DNA of 64,000 bases, from assembly GCA_010405405.1 (NCBI GenBank), contig MU004240.1, positions 1,084,882 to 1,148,881 on the forward strand. Direction: 5' to 3'. Below the pieces are notes generated by a model that was not told the origin of the DNA, did not search any database, and worked only from the letters and a program-made list of their open reading frames with translations. The position numbers were made by a program, and so were the translations under genes. This stretch comes from Microthyrium microscopicum (lineage: Eukaryota > Ascomycota > Dothideomycetes > Microthyriales > Microthyriaceae). The number at the start of each line of letters is the position of its first letter. The stretch's first letter is position 1. This document shows positions 46,907 to 57,951 of the stretch, piece after piece.

Positions 46907-48017
46907 CTAATCATGCAGCTGTTTGAGTCCCTCATGATAGTCGCTAGTGCCGTGCAATGGATCTGCATCTTTTGCTTTGCACTTCGGGTTCTGTTTACCC
47001 ATGCCATGCGAACCGTCAACCCGCATGAAGCTCTGGCCTCGAGCCTTCAACATGTTCCTCGCAGCGTCCTCATACCAGCCATTCACGAAGTCTCCATGGA
47101 AGCAGTACCCATCTCCGAGCTATATTATGGATTAGTTCACAGTCTTCGCGGTCATAAGACAAATGGATGTACTCACGGCTCCGCAAGAAAGCTTGAATGG
47201 TGGCGTGCCTTTCCATCCTTGTGGAATAGCGCTACGCGTATTGTACCGCACTGAGAAGCGCAGTGAAGGCATCCGCTTCATGCCTGCTGGACAGCGTCCA
47301 CCGTGAGCTGCGGCATATGCGTAGTCCTTTAGGTTGCCTGGATTCACACAGTCTGGGAATCGCAGGATCGCTTGCATATGAGCGCTGCAAGTTGTCCGAG
47401 GGAATGTGCCTCGAGGTCGACTGCCGCGATCCTCTGGTCCATTGCCATCGCACCACCAGGTGATAGCGGATATTTTTTCGTTGATATCGGATTGGCTCTT
47501 TGCTGTCTGGTTGCCCGCGACCATGTAGAAGTCGTTTGGAAAAGGGATTTCAGCCCTGTCTATTTGCTAAAATTTGTCAGCGTAAGAACTTCAGATTCAT
47601 GCTTCGAGGCTGTTTCACCGAGAAGCTTACCTCATAATATGTTTTAAAGGTTGCTGGATATATTTCCTTGTAGGTATCCCCTTGGACATACCAAAGCGTA
47701 GGTGCCCAGTAGACTGAAAGGTCATTTGGGTTCTCGCCAGATGGGCATCCCTTTTGTAAGTCCTTTGTCGTTGGTAGAACATTGGTTATGGCATCTGAAC
47801 CGTAGAAAGAGTGCATATGAGAGACATATTTCCCTGGATGCACGATGGGATCAATATTCTTTCGCATAAAAGGCCGATGTTGGATATCCGTGAGGGCAAC
47901 AACCGTCCCTACCAGCAAAGTTACTGAGGCTCCAATCATACTGAACAGTGTTTTATCCGCGATAGTTTTCGGATGAATCGAGCTCGTTGAAATAGGCTCA
48001 AAATTATGTTTTAGCAT
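46907..48017 (-). CDS. DUF1996 protein, secreted or membrane-anchored
   Basis: DUF1996 proteins are fungal extracellular or wall-associated proteins of unknown function. Exons are 48017-47631, 47566-47177 and 47119-46907, giving 329 aa. A hydrophobic segment at about 27-45 (MIGASVTLLVGTVVAL) is either a signal anchor after a 26-residue cytosolic leader, or a signal peptide if the start is the internal Met just before it. The domain then shows IDPIVHPGKYVSHMHSFYGS, WAPTLWY, TWWCDGNG, FPDCVNPG and the late block YCFHGDFVNGWYEDAARNML. That last block comes from exon 3, which an ORF scan does not show. Cysteines are spaced as in family members. Some relatives carry a C-terminal WSC domain; none is present here. 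The stop is TAG at 46909-46907. Confidence 0.87.
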
Positions 48018-49450
48018 CGTGATAAGATGGATGGGACGAATGGTATGTTATAACTGACCCTTGCAGTTAGCTGCAACCCAAACCTGGCAAATGAGCACCA
48101 AAACCTGGATATCTTTAATATATAAACATTTAGCCGGTGTGGGGAAACTGTTGCAAAGTCGATCCTTAATCTGGTATATCGCTTAGAATAGCCTCGCTGT
48201 GTCCAGTCAAAAAGCGGCATCTTCTCTTCATGTGTTGTGTCTGTCACGGAAAAATGCTGTTTTATCTGGACAATAATAACCTTCGCTGGCAACTACATAT
48301 TTGAAGGTCATCTGCATAAGCTAGTGCAGGAACAGCCGTGCGATTGATGTTGTAGTAAGACTCTCACGGAGAATATTACTTCATGTTGACCTTGCAACCC
48401 TTCTTAGCTATTTTTGATTCAGTCACATAAGCAACCCCGATCGTAGCAAGTTTGCTAGCGAGATTTGCACATCTATTGGTTCTCCAAGTAGATTGAAAGG
48501 CTATCTTAACCTCCGGCTCAATTCCCACCACTTGGAAACCAGTAGCGAGCAAGTCTATGCAAAATAGCTCCACGCATTAAACGACGAGAACTTACACTAA
48601 AGAAGCAGCGTTATTTCCACAACAGAGTCACACCATTCTGTAGGTCAACCCTATATCAATGCAAAGAAGCTTTTTGAAACCCAGGATTTACCATGACTTC
48701 GCTCAGAAATGGAGCTTGTTCTCCTAACGTATGGTTTCTTTGGGGATTTCGACTCGTCCTAATGTTTACATATACTTCAGGCTGGCTTCTTCGACTCTGT
48801 CTTGTTGTTTTGTCAGTATGTATAAAATTTGAGTATGGTTTCCGTGGCCAGATCGATCACCTAGCTCCTTGGGCTGCGACTGGAAGTCAAAAAGGAAGTG
48901 ATCCAGTGGTAAGGTGAGGCAAAATACAACCTTCAGAAATACAATAAAGATTTGCATAAAACGCCCAAGAACTGATTCATGGCATCCAAACCGCAGGGCT
49001 TCCCAACTTGTTGACCACAAACTGCGTCATTATGCAAGAGGATGGAGTTGATGGTGAAGGAGAATGGCTTATGATTTCGAATCGATCTCCCGGAGTCCAA
49101 TGAGACACACTCAGAATATATTGAGGCAGGCACAGGTGTTAAGACCTTTGAAGTGTAACACAAACTAGAAATAGGAAATATTGATGTGCTGCGCCTCAGT
49201 ATTATGCAGCCTAAAGAAGGCAGGCTGCTTCATTGCTTACTGCTTCCCCAGCTCTCTACCTAGGTAGTCTTACCTCAACCTCTCTCTTTCTACCACCCGC
49301 CGAGCCTTCGCATACTACCGAATTCTGAGCACCGATCGCCGTACTTCTCGATACGAATGCTGGAAGGCTGTCACTTCCAGGCGGTACACGTAACGCTTTG
49401 GAAGCAAGCTGTTAGGCCTTTCGCAAAACAACACCGGATAAAAAGATTGG
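48018..49450. other. Divergent intergenic region, DUF1996/HET
   Basis: No gene is supported in these 1.4 kb. The small frames at 48011-48292, 48376-48573, 48693-48917 and 48933-49163 lack start context and domains. A perfect 12-bp palindrome, CTACCTAGGTAG, lies at 49256-49267, followed by a CT-rich stretch, about 190 bp before the HET-gene ATG. Confidence 0.4.
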
Positions 49451-51938
49451 ATGGAGTCGCAGAATTACTCGGCTGCCGAAGTGTCGGTTCCAACCGTACT
49501 GATAGATGAAACTGTAAGTTGCAGCTGACTGGGAGTGAAAGATCGTTGCCAGTCGAGTTAGATTTCTTCAAGCCTACTTGCTCCTAACCGATTAACAGTC
49601 TAAAAGTTGTGATAGTTGTGCAAGGCTGCGTACACTTTTTCGATATACCTACTCGGAAGAAGGAACCTTCACATTGGAGAAGTCTGAATTGTTCAGTTCG
49701 GCATGCACTTATCATCCTCATTTGATGCGTAATGTGTTTCCTTCCCGGCTCGACGAAGAATCCATAACGTCTATCGACGTTACCAAGCGGCCAAATGAAC
49801 TCCTAGTGAGCTTCCACGCGTACAAAGATGGAAGAAAATGGAATTCAGCCGGACAGTATCACTCCAGGGCCTTTCTTGCATCTAAGCAAACTTCTGACAT
49901 CGCAATGATCCTAGACCCACAGTGGATTGATACTTCTAAACTGAAAACGTGGAAGACTACATGCGATACACAACATAGCCATAGGGGGGATTTTCGACTT
50001 GACTCCTTTGCCAAAGTAGGGCCAATCCTCTTAATGTGAGTTCACTGCAGAAACATCTTTATTCCTAAGCCAATAGTTTGTATGGTCGATATCAGGTTAA
50101 GAAGAGCTGCTCAAGACTAAAATGACTATAATAATACAGGCTAACATCTTTTTAGTGACACACACTCTGAATGTCTAGTCCAGGCAGATTCGTCCATGTC
50201 TTACGTTGCTCTCAGCTACGTATGGGGACGAATGCCTTTTTTCAAGACCTTGAAACGGAATCTGGATTACTTGTTGACTCCAAATTCACTCACTACAATC
50301 GAATCCATCTTGAAGATTCCTCGCACTATCAAACATGCCATGGCAGTAGTCAAACTGCTGGAGGAGAGATATCTTTGGGTTGATGCTCTTTGCATTCCCC
50401 AGGATGATGAAGAGACAAAGCACACCAGCTTTAGAAATATGGCGGCTATTTACGCTAATGCCAGTTTAACTATTGTGGCTGCTCAAGGCTCTGATGCAAA
50501 CTTTGGATTGCGTGGTTTGAAGCGGATATCAGAAAGCAGGAATTACTGGCGACTGGCTACTAGATTTGATCGTGAAAGTCAAATTGTGCGTTACCAGAAC
50601 TCTCACATCGAAGCGCACAAGTCTATATGGGCCAGCCGTGGATGGACATTCCAAGAACATCTTCTCTCCAGCAGGACTCTTGTCTTTGTTGGCGATACAG
50701 TGTATTGGAGGTGTCTTGGAGGGTTTTGGGAAGAACCTTTCAATGACACCTGCAACGAGGCTAGCACGTTCGGAGAAGAATCCAATTACTGGCAATATCT
50801 GTTGGGAAGCAAAACTCCAAATTATAGAACCGACATGTATAAAGCACTAGGTTGTATAATCTGCGGATACAACTCGAAAGAACTAACCTATCCCGAAGAT
50901 GTATCAGAGGCATTTTTGGGACTCATCACAAGGTTGACCGAAATATTTCCTGCTGGGTTTCTCTTTGGAATGCCCCTCGAGTTCTTTGACGTATTCATTC
51001 TCTGGCAACCACTAAATGTGAGAAGAAGAGTACCAAGCAATTCGAAAATGTGTCTTCCAAGTTGGAGCTGGTTTGGATGGCAGGGAGCTCTAGATGACAG
51101 CTCGTTCATGCGAGATTTTGATTCTGAAAACATTGAGACGATTTTGGACAGTGATCGTGTAGTGGAGGTCATACCGATTATGCAATGGTTCAACCATATT
51201 ACACCTGACGCCGAGGGAACTCCGATTTTGAGTTCTCATTACCGATATCGAAAGGATTTCTACAACACCCACTCCAAAGTACCACCTTTTCATTGGAGGC
51301 GGCACGAAGCAGTACATGAACCCATCCGCACGCTGCCTTCTGACACTTCTTCTCTTCGTAGACCGCGCTGGTTCTACACGCATGAGGACTATCCGACCAA
51401 GAAGTTCTGGTATCCGGTTGCCCTACCTGACTCCAACAATATGCGCCAGAGTCCAGTCAGTGGAAGATTCATCTCGTGCCATACACAGCGGACCTATTTA
51501 TTCCAAGCCGAAGCAAGAATCAACTCGTATAACAGAGCTTACTCGACGATTCGAGACGCTGCAGGTATCTGGATTGGTATGGTGGCGCTACATCAGGACC
51601 ACATTGCCGGGAAAAAGGAAAGGCTCGAGAAAAATAATTGTGGTGAAAGCGAAGCTGGTTCTACGTACGAGACCACTAGCTCATTTTACAACCGTATTGA
51701 GCTTGTCGCCATCTCTCAAGGCTGCGTTGACAACTCTCAACGGCTCTCAGGAGGCTTCAACATACTATGTGAATGGAATGAACCCGAGCGACCGAAAGAC
51801 ACAGACATGTACCGGTTCTATGATGTGATGTGTATAGAATGGGAGGGCTCCATTGCATATCGTCGAGGCGTTGGTCGAGTTTTGAAAGAGGCTTGGGAGC
51901 GCCAGGAGCTCGAATGGATAGATCTAATGCTTGGATAA
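49451..51938 (+). CDS. HET-domain protein
   Basis: HET-domain proteins act in heterokaryon incompatibility and related cell-death or immune-like responses of filamentous fungi. Exons are 49451-49513, 49599-50035 and 50156-51938, giving 760 aa. The N-terminal 180 residues include a CDSCARLRTL Cys pair. The HET core begins across intron 2 (IDTHSECLVQADSS, then YVALSYVWG at about 182) and continues with RYLWVDALCIPQDD, MAAIYANASLTIVAAQG and the conserved GWTFQEHLLSSRTL. The C-terminal half has LPSWSWFGWQG and ends in a ~300-residue region typical of long HET proteins, with no NACHT, WD or ankyrin domain. The frame looks intact. Whether it determines incompatibility cannot be told from one allele. 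Confidence 0.9.
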
Positions 51939-52060
51939 GATTACATTGCTCTGCCAATTGATTATCTATGTTTTACCTCCTCGATTATGTAGACAGTGAC
52001 CTCGTATACCAGTCAACTCGAACAACAGACTCCCATAGGAACTAAACACATATTACATTA

Positions 52061-54756
52061 TTACAACCTAACCTTCGCCCCAATCCCCTTCCCCTCATAC
52101 CAGACCGATTCCTCCCACTCCCCAATTCTAATCCCAACCACCGCACTCGCTCTAACCTTCAACGTGCCACCCAGCGCCCGTTTTACCGCCTCATACCCCA
52201 CACTCCCCAAACTCCAGTCCACCGGCAACCTTGGCGTCAGCGACACGCCAGGCGGGACGGCAAGCGGGAGGTCAGAGATGATAGTGCCAATGGGCTCGTC
52301 ATCGTAGAAGGCGGTCGCGTTGATACTGGTTATGTAGATGGTGGTGTGAGAAAGGGGAGAAGAGAGTGTGAATTCGGCGGTTGAAGTGAAGAGATGCATT
52401 GTAGCGGCTTGGATGAAGTGTGGGTGGTTGTCGTCTGGTTCGTCTGGATCTTCAGGGTCCTCAGGGTCGGCGTTGGGGTCTGATGGGAAGTTTATGCGCG
52501 GGGCTGGTATGTCGATGGGGAATTTGGAGAGGGCGTGGCCGAGGGTTGGGTTTGATGGGATGGTGTTGTTGTGCGCTTGGATGGTGAGGGTCAAATTGTA
52601 GCCTTGCTGTGTTAGATATATAGATAATGGGATGGAGACAGGGGATTTATACCAGAGATGAATCTTGAGACCACTTCTCTCGCCATGTCACTTCCATTCT
52701 TACCATCAGCTGGATCAGCGCCCCAAACAGCCTTGACTTTGAGATGCTTATTCTTGCCTTTCGTCACATTGAGATGGTGTACCGATGCACTGCCGATACG
52801 CGTGCCATTAACGAGGATAAACACATCAGCATACGGCACATTAGCACTGTAGACCGTGGGATTAAAGATATCCACATCGGCTGTCAAGCTCAGGGAAGTA
52901 TTCGACGTCTCGACGATGCTCAGGTTCGCAATTTTGGGCTTGAAGGAAGCCAATCCGTTTCCAATTGACAGGGCTATATACCATACACAACATCTAATTA
53001 GCTAACAGTTCGCTTACATGTACACTCCAAAACAAAAAGATCAGAACCCAAACGTACGTTTGACTGGTACCTCGCCCTCGGCGGGAATGTCGCGAACTGT
53101 TAACACGCCCAGCGTGGTGCCGATTTCAACGTCGACCTTGGCTTTGACGAGTAGCATGATGGGCTTGGAGCCAAAGAGCATGGCTTGTATAACGTCGGTG
53201 AAGACATCTTCGTCAGTGATTTCGAGAGGCGCTTGCTTGATGTCGGATTCGACTAAGATGAGGGGACGGTTGTCTTCGTCGTGGCCTGAGGGAGTCGATT
53301 TGGCAGCTTGCCATTTGCGGAGGTTAAGTTCGCCGAGTTTGCGCTGCTTGTAGAAGACATCTGCTGTGGCGCGAACACGTTCAACCAGGACGTCTACGTT
53401 GATCTCTTGAGGTAGCGCGATGAATGTCTGGATGGTAGCGGAGATTGCTGGATTTGAATCTGGATCATCTGGAGGCGCTAGTGGATCAGGAAGATCAAAC
53501 TTGACGTCTGCCAGGGTAAAGTTGTGAATGATACTTCCGAACGTATGCCCCGGAACTGGTACCGGGACAGTGACGCTCGATAGAAGGTCTGTGATCCATT
53601 TTGGAGCATTCGTAGATGGATTCTTTGAGCCTCGAACGTAAACCATAATGTCGTGGCCTTTCATATAACCTCCTAGGAGAGTATCCATTGGGCTCTTTCC
53701 GGAAGATGGACATTGCTTCGTCAAAGACTTTGGTAGTTCTCGAATGAATACAGTGGCATTGACAATTACATCTCGCTTTGGGTAAGTATGTACCTTGTCC
53801 ACACTGGCATCAGCAAGCATAATCTTTGGTTGATCTGATAGACAATTTCCGACGAGAATATCGAACGATAGTGGAGGAATATCCATCTCAATTGGAAAGT
53901 CGTTCTCTACAGTGATAGATGCGTCTGCTGACATTCCCTTGGTTCCATCTGGAAGTCGTCCTTCCTGGAACATGAGCCTTGTGATGTTAAAATGCGGCAT
54001 TGTTGGTATTTTATCTTGTGTAATTCTGATTGCCTGACTGATGGTCTGTGTTCGTAAATGGACAATTCCAGATCTAAGTTTTACTTGGGCGATTCCCTCT
54101 ACGTTTAGATGATCTAAAGATTGGTTAAGCCACTGATCAATGACAGTTCTGATACTGTCTACTGATTTGGGTGGCGTAAGGTCTGCAACGATATCCAGAT
54201 CCGTTTTCCGACCGTCGGCCAGTTTGACTTTGAACCCGGGGAGCTTCGCAGTCCCTAGCAAAGCATTGTTGTAGTCCGGTAATACAACATCTACCGTTGA
54301 TTCCCCTGTCTCTGCCTCTCTTGCAACCCAAGTTCCGAATTTTCCTACGGTCCGTAGAAATCCGCTTTCGACTTTGGAGGACTGCATAGAGAATGTGCCT
54401 CGTATCCGAGCTCTTGCGCCGGTTTCTGTGAATTCCGGAACTAGGCTATCTAGATCCAAAGTCGCGGCTTGCGTCGCATATCTCTCCATGGTGTCTGGTA
54501 CGAAGAACGCAAATATCATGATTAATATTGCGAGAAAACATAGAAAGCCCAATGTTATGAAAGTCGGCCAGCGGCTCTTGGACTTGGATGTGGTGGCGGG
54601 CGCATCATAGTTGTCATAGATGCTCTGAGGCCGGTGTTCAGAATCGTATCCAAAGCCATTTGCGCTTTCTGAATCTGATAGAAGTGGAGTATTTTCCGAT
54701 GCATTATGCGAAGGGTCCTCGCGGGGAGAGCGTGTCGGGGACCGTTGTGAAGTCAT
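52061..54756 (-). CDS. TAG1: Tag1-like vacuolar membrane protein (DUF3712)
   Basis: Tag1 is a vacuolar membrane protein that in yeast helps end autophagy during prolonged starvation. Exons are 54756-53058, 52973-52653 and 52602-52061, giving 853 aa. The cytosolic N-terminus (~70 residues) is Ser/Pro-rich and carries ENTPLLSDS, an acidic dileucine motif of the kind that directs proteins to the vacuole by the AP-3 route. One membrane span follows (TFITLGFLCFLAILIMIFAF). The rest is lumenal, made of LEA-like/DUF3712 beta domains with many N-glycosylation sequons. Exons 2 and 3 add the C-terminal domain (IANLSIVETSNTSLSLTADV), with an acidic DPEDPEDPDEPDD insert. The acceptor of intron 2 could be either of two close AGs; the second restores GYNLTLTIQ. 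It is divergent from ARG3. Confidence 0.88.
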
Positions 54757-55391
54757 GACGACGTGTGTAGAGTGGAGGTAGTAGGTAGTTGTAGAGGTTG
54801 GCTTTATGACGAGGCGCCTGCGGGGGTTGACATGTCTTGCTTGGGCAGTGATGCGAAAGACGTATGATACAGCGTTAGGAAGTAAATGTTGAGTAGAGGA
54901 AGAATAGGTAGAGAGGTGGTGATAGGTGTAAGATGAGAGGAAAAGGATGATGTTGAAGATGGGACAGAACCAAGGTGAGGCAGCGGCGACTTCAAACGTG
55001 CAGCAACTGGGCGAGGCAAGAGCGACTGGGGAGCTGCCGCATTTGGGAGGCTCAACCCAGAACCTTGAAAGAAGGCAGGAACGTCATATCTTATCGCATC
55101 TTATCTTTCTCGAGTCTTCATCTCATCTTATCTTAATCTCTACTGATGTGGGGTCATTTCTGTTGCAGGAAATTCTTGAGCTCCAGATTTTTATTTTCTC
55201 TAAAAATGACGAGCATTTGAACCTGCATTGATTGCAAGGGGCCATTGCGGTTATTTGACCGCTCCTCCACTCGCATATTCTCCATTGACTCATACCGACT
55301 CCTCCTTGAACCTCTTCTCTCACCCATTCTCTCTCTTTAACCAGCTCCTCACTCATACATCAACCCCACCACAGCTATCACCACATCAATC
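54757..55391. other. Divergent TAG1/ARG3 promoter region
   Basis: These 635 bp lie between the two start codons. A Gcn4/CpcA-type heptamer lies near the ARG3 end (listed separately), and the last ~100 bp before ARG3 are CT-rich. No gene is supported; the overlapping frames at 54804-55356 have no domains. Confidence 0.5.
55286..55292 (+). promoter_or_regulatory. Gcn4/CpcA-type element before ARG3
   Basis: TGACTCA, the exact consensus for the general amino-acid control activator (Gcn4, CpcA, Cpc-1), lies 100 bp upstream of the ARG3 ATG. The position and the known control of arginine genes by this activator support function; binding is inferred. Confidence 0.6.
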
Positions 55392-56390
55392 ATGTCAACA
55401 GCCTTCCGCCGCGCCGCTCCCAGGCATCTCCTCTCCATCGCCGACCTTACCCCCAAAGAACTCACCACTCTAGTAAACAACGCAATCTACCATAAAACCG
55501 CCATAAAAAACTCCAATGCCTCCTCCACCTTCCGCAGCGCCCTCGCCGGCCGCACCATTGGCTTGACCTTCAACAAGCGCTCGACACGCACACGTATCTC
55601 CACTGAAGGTGCCGTCGCCGCCATGTCTGGACACCCTATGTTTCTCGGCAAAGACGACATCCAGCTCGGCGTCAATGAGAGCCTGCGAGATACCTCCATT
55701 GTCATGAGCAGCATGATGGCTGGGCTCGTAGCGCGCGTTGGTCCACATAGCGATGTAGAGGGGCTTGCGAAGTGGAGTAGTGTGCCTGTTATAAACGCGC
55801 TCAGCGATAAATTCCATCCGCTGCAGACGGTGGCGGACTATCAGACTATTGCGGAACACTATGGGAGTGATTTGAGAGGCCTGAAGGTCGCTTGGGTTGG
55901 AGATGCGAATAATGTATTGTTCGACTTGGCGATTGGGGCAGCCAAGTTGGGCGTGCATGTGGCGGTGGCTACGCCAAAAGGATATGAGATTCCACAGGAG
56001 ATGAGGTCGTTGATTGAAAAGGCGAACACAGATGCTGGGATGGGTGGAAGTCTGGTGGAGACGACGGTGCCGGAGGAGGCGGTCAAGGGGGCTGATATTT
56101 TGGTTACAGATACGTGGATTAGTATGGGACAGGAGGGGGAGTCGGCGAAGCGGTTGAAGGCTTTTGCTGGATTCCAGATCACTGAGGAGATGGCGAAGCG
56201 AGGAGGTGCTAATGCCGGGTGGAAGTTTATGCATTGTCTGCCTCGACATGCTGAAGAGGTTGCGGACGAAGTTTTCTATGGCCAAAGGAGTTTGGTATTC
56301 CCTGAAGCAGAAAATCGACTCTGGGCAGCGATATCTGTCTTGGAAGCATTTGTGGTGAAGGGCGGTAAGATAGAGCCAGTCAGCACATGA
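55392..56390 (+). CDS. ARG3: Ornithine carbamoyltransferase
   Basis: This enzyme joins carbamoyl phosphate and ornithine to form citrulline in arginine synthesis. It is a single exon of 332 aa. The carbamoyl-phosphate site is FNKRSTRTRISTEGA, and HPMFLGKDDIQLGVNESLRD and FHPLQTVADYQTI follow. The ornithine site is DTWISMGQE, and the catalytic cysteine is in MHCLPRHAEEVADEVF. The N-terminus before HLLSIADL is only about 12 residues (MSTAFRRAAPR). It is short but basic, hydroxylated and free of acidic residues, as in a minimal mitochondrial presequence; many filamentous-fungal enzymes have a longer one, so the compartment is likely but not certain. It converges with ILV6, 96 bp apart, and has a Gcn4-type element 100 bp upstream. 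Aspergillus calls it argB. Confidence 0.96.
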   Translation: MSTAFRRAAPRHLLSIADLTPKELTTLVNNAIYHKTAIKNSNASSTFRSALAGRTIGLTFNKRSTRTRISTEGAVAAMSGHPMFLGKDDIQLGVNESLRDTSIVMSSMMAGLVARVGPHSDVEGLAKWSSVPVINALSDKFHPLQTVADYQTIAEHYGSDLRGLKVAWVGDANNVLFDLAIGAAKLGVHVAVATPKGYEIPQEMRSLIEKANTDAGMGGSLVETTVPEEAVKGADILVTDTWISMGQEGESAKRLKAFAGFQITEEMAKRGGANAGWKFMHCLPRHAEEVADEVFYGQRSLVFPEAENRLWAAISVLEAFVVKGGKIEPVST

Positions 56391-56486
56391 TAGAGAATTA
56401 TACGTCTTGCGACTATTGTCTACTTTGTCATTTGTTCCGCTTTGATTCTACAGGAGAATGTTCCTTCAAATAAACCATGAAACCAT

Positions 56487-57483
56487 TTAACCTGGAGGTA
56501 AAACACTTGCGTCAACAATATCTTCAGCGTCCTTCTCTTCAATATCGGAAGTACTGTTCAAGGGAGAGCGGGGAATGGCCATGAGACCTATAAAATGTTA
56601 GCAACCAGCATTAAGGTAAAGTATAATATGACTCACCCGTTCTTGCGCTCTCTAAAATACCAAAGGGCTCGATAAGCTTTAGGAAGCTGTCCACTCGGAA
56701 AGGCTTAGCGCTCAATTCAACTACGCAGTTGTTGTTGCTAATATCCAAAACCTTGCCCTTGAATTGATGGGTCAAGAAAGTGATGGCTTGTATGTGTGTC
56801 GATTTATGTCGAAGAGCTTCACTAGGAGCGAGAGTGGAGGGATGGAAATCTCGCCGCAGCGAGTCCAACGCCTTTTCCGTTGCCGCATCTTGTTGATCCT
56901 TGGGCAAGTCTGAGAATTGTTCCTGAGCTTCTACTTCTGAGGCCGACATCTCTTGATGGTGTGCCAACAGCTCCTGGAAATACTCGGGGCCGAGGATGGA
57001 GATTTTGGCTAAAAGCAGTTCGCGCTGAACGAGGGCGGCATCGGTATAGTCCAAAACAGCCCAGACAGGAACCAGATCTTCCAATTGGCGTCGCGCTTGC
57101 TCAACAACCCCATCCTGGCCTTGAAGTACAATTGTCATGCGCGAAAGGTCCTTTACTTCGGTGTTGCACACGACCAAACTGTCAATGTTGAAGCCCCGCG
57201 CGGCCAGAATACCCGAGATACGGGAAAGTACACCGGGTTCATTTTGTACGAGGCAATTGAGAATGTGCTTGGTGGGTTTGCTAGGCGAAGGCAATGGGGT
57301 CTCGTAGATAATGGAGCTCACAGCGGCAGAGGCGGACCATGAGGGAGTAGTTTCAGTCGGAAGCGGTGATATGCGGCGGTGAATAGCTTTGTAGGCCAAG
57401 GCTGAGGTGCTGGATGTTGATGAGAAGCGAACAGTGGCAGGTCCACGTTGGCCTAGAGCCAACAATGCTCTTCGTGCAGCCAT
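56487..57483 (-). CDS. ILV6: Acetolactate synthase regulatory (small) subunit
   Basis: This ACT-domain subunit binds the catalytic Ilv2 subunit in mitochondria and gives valine feedback control of branched-chain amino-acid synthesis. Exons are 57483-56637 and 56587-56487, giving 315 aa. A mitochondrial presequence (MAARRALLALGQRGPATVRF) comes first. The ACT domain follows (HILNCLVQNEPGVLSRISGI, then AARGFNIDSLVV), then the C-terminal regulatory domain (ELLLAKISILGPEYF and VLDISNNNCVVELSAKPFRV). A fungal insert of about 50 residues lies between these. Intron removal adds a 33-residue acidic tail ending VLPPG. The open frame continues upstream to a GTG at 57570, but the ATG at 57483 gives a proper presequence. 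Two TGACTCT elements lie close upstream. Confidence 0.95.
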
Positions 57484-57525
57484 TGACCCCTTCTTGCTCC
57501 AAAGCCGTGATAGATGTTGAGTTAA

Positions 57526-57582
57526 AGAGTCATAAGTTGTTGAGAGAGGGTGAAAACAAGGGCGGGTCACACCGCAGAGTCA
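57526..57582 (-). promoter_or_regulatory. Paired Gcn4-like elements before ILV6
   Basis: TGACTCT, a one-base variant of the Gcn4 consensus that keeps the TGACTC core, occurs twice on the ILV6 coding strand, at 57526-57532 and 57576-57582, about 45 and 95 bp before the ATG. Two copies at this distance are suggestive of general amino-acid control. Confidence 0.5.
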
Positions 57583-57951
57583 AAGTCAGCGATTCTCACA
57601 CTAACAATCTTTTTGTTTGCAAAGGTAAGAGCAAGGCGCAGGGTTCATGAGAAATGGAAGGAGCTCTGTAGCCAATGGCAGGCGCTGTGTCGGTCTTTCC
57701 TCGGTTTACGGATAAGCCTATCACACCCCTGTCATGCCTTTCCCCAGAAATTAGTGTCACGCAGTCTTCAACCTCATCAACCTTTTACAGCTCAAGCATC
57801 TTCACTTTTCTTTTCCACTGCTCAGCCTGTCAGCCTGCCAACCTTTCAATTTTTCCACCCTCCCAACATATTCATTCGATACTGCGACACTGCGCTATAC
57901 CCATATACCCACTTGATCCACATAGTATAGACTTTTCTTCGAACCATCGAT

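Noticed and set aside
55470-56285. 271-codon minus-strand frame
   Set aside because: It is exactly antisense to ornithine carbamoyltransferase, whose active-site motifs prove the plus strand.
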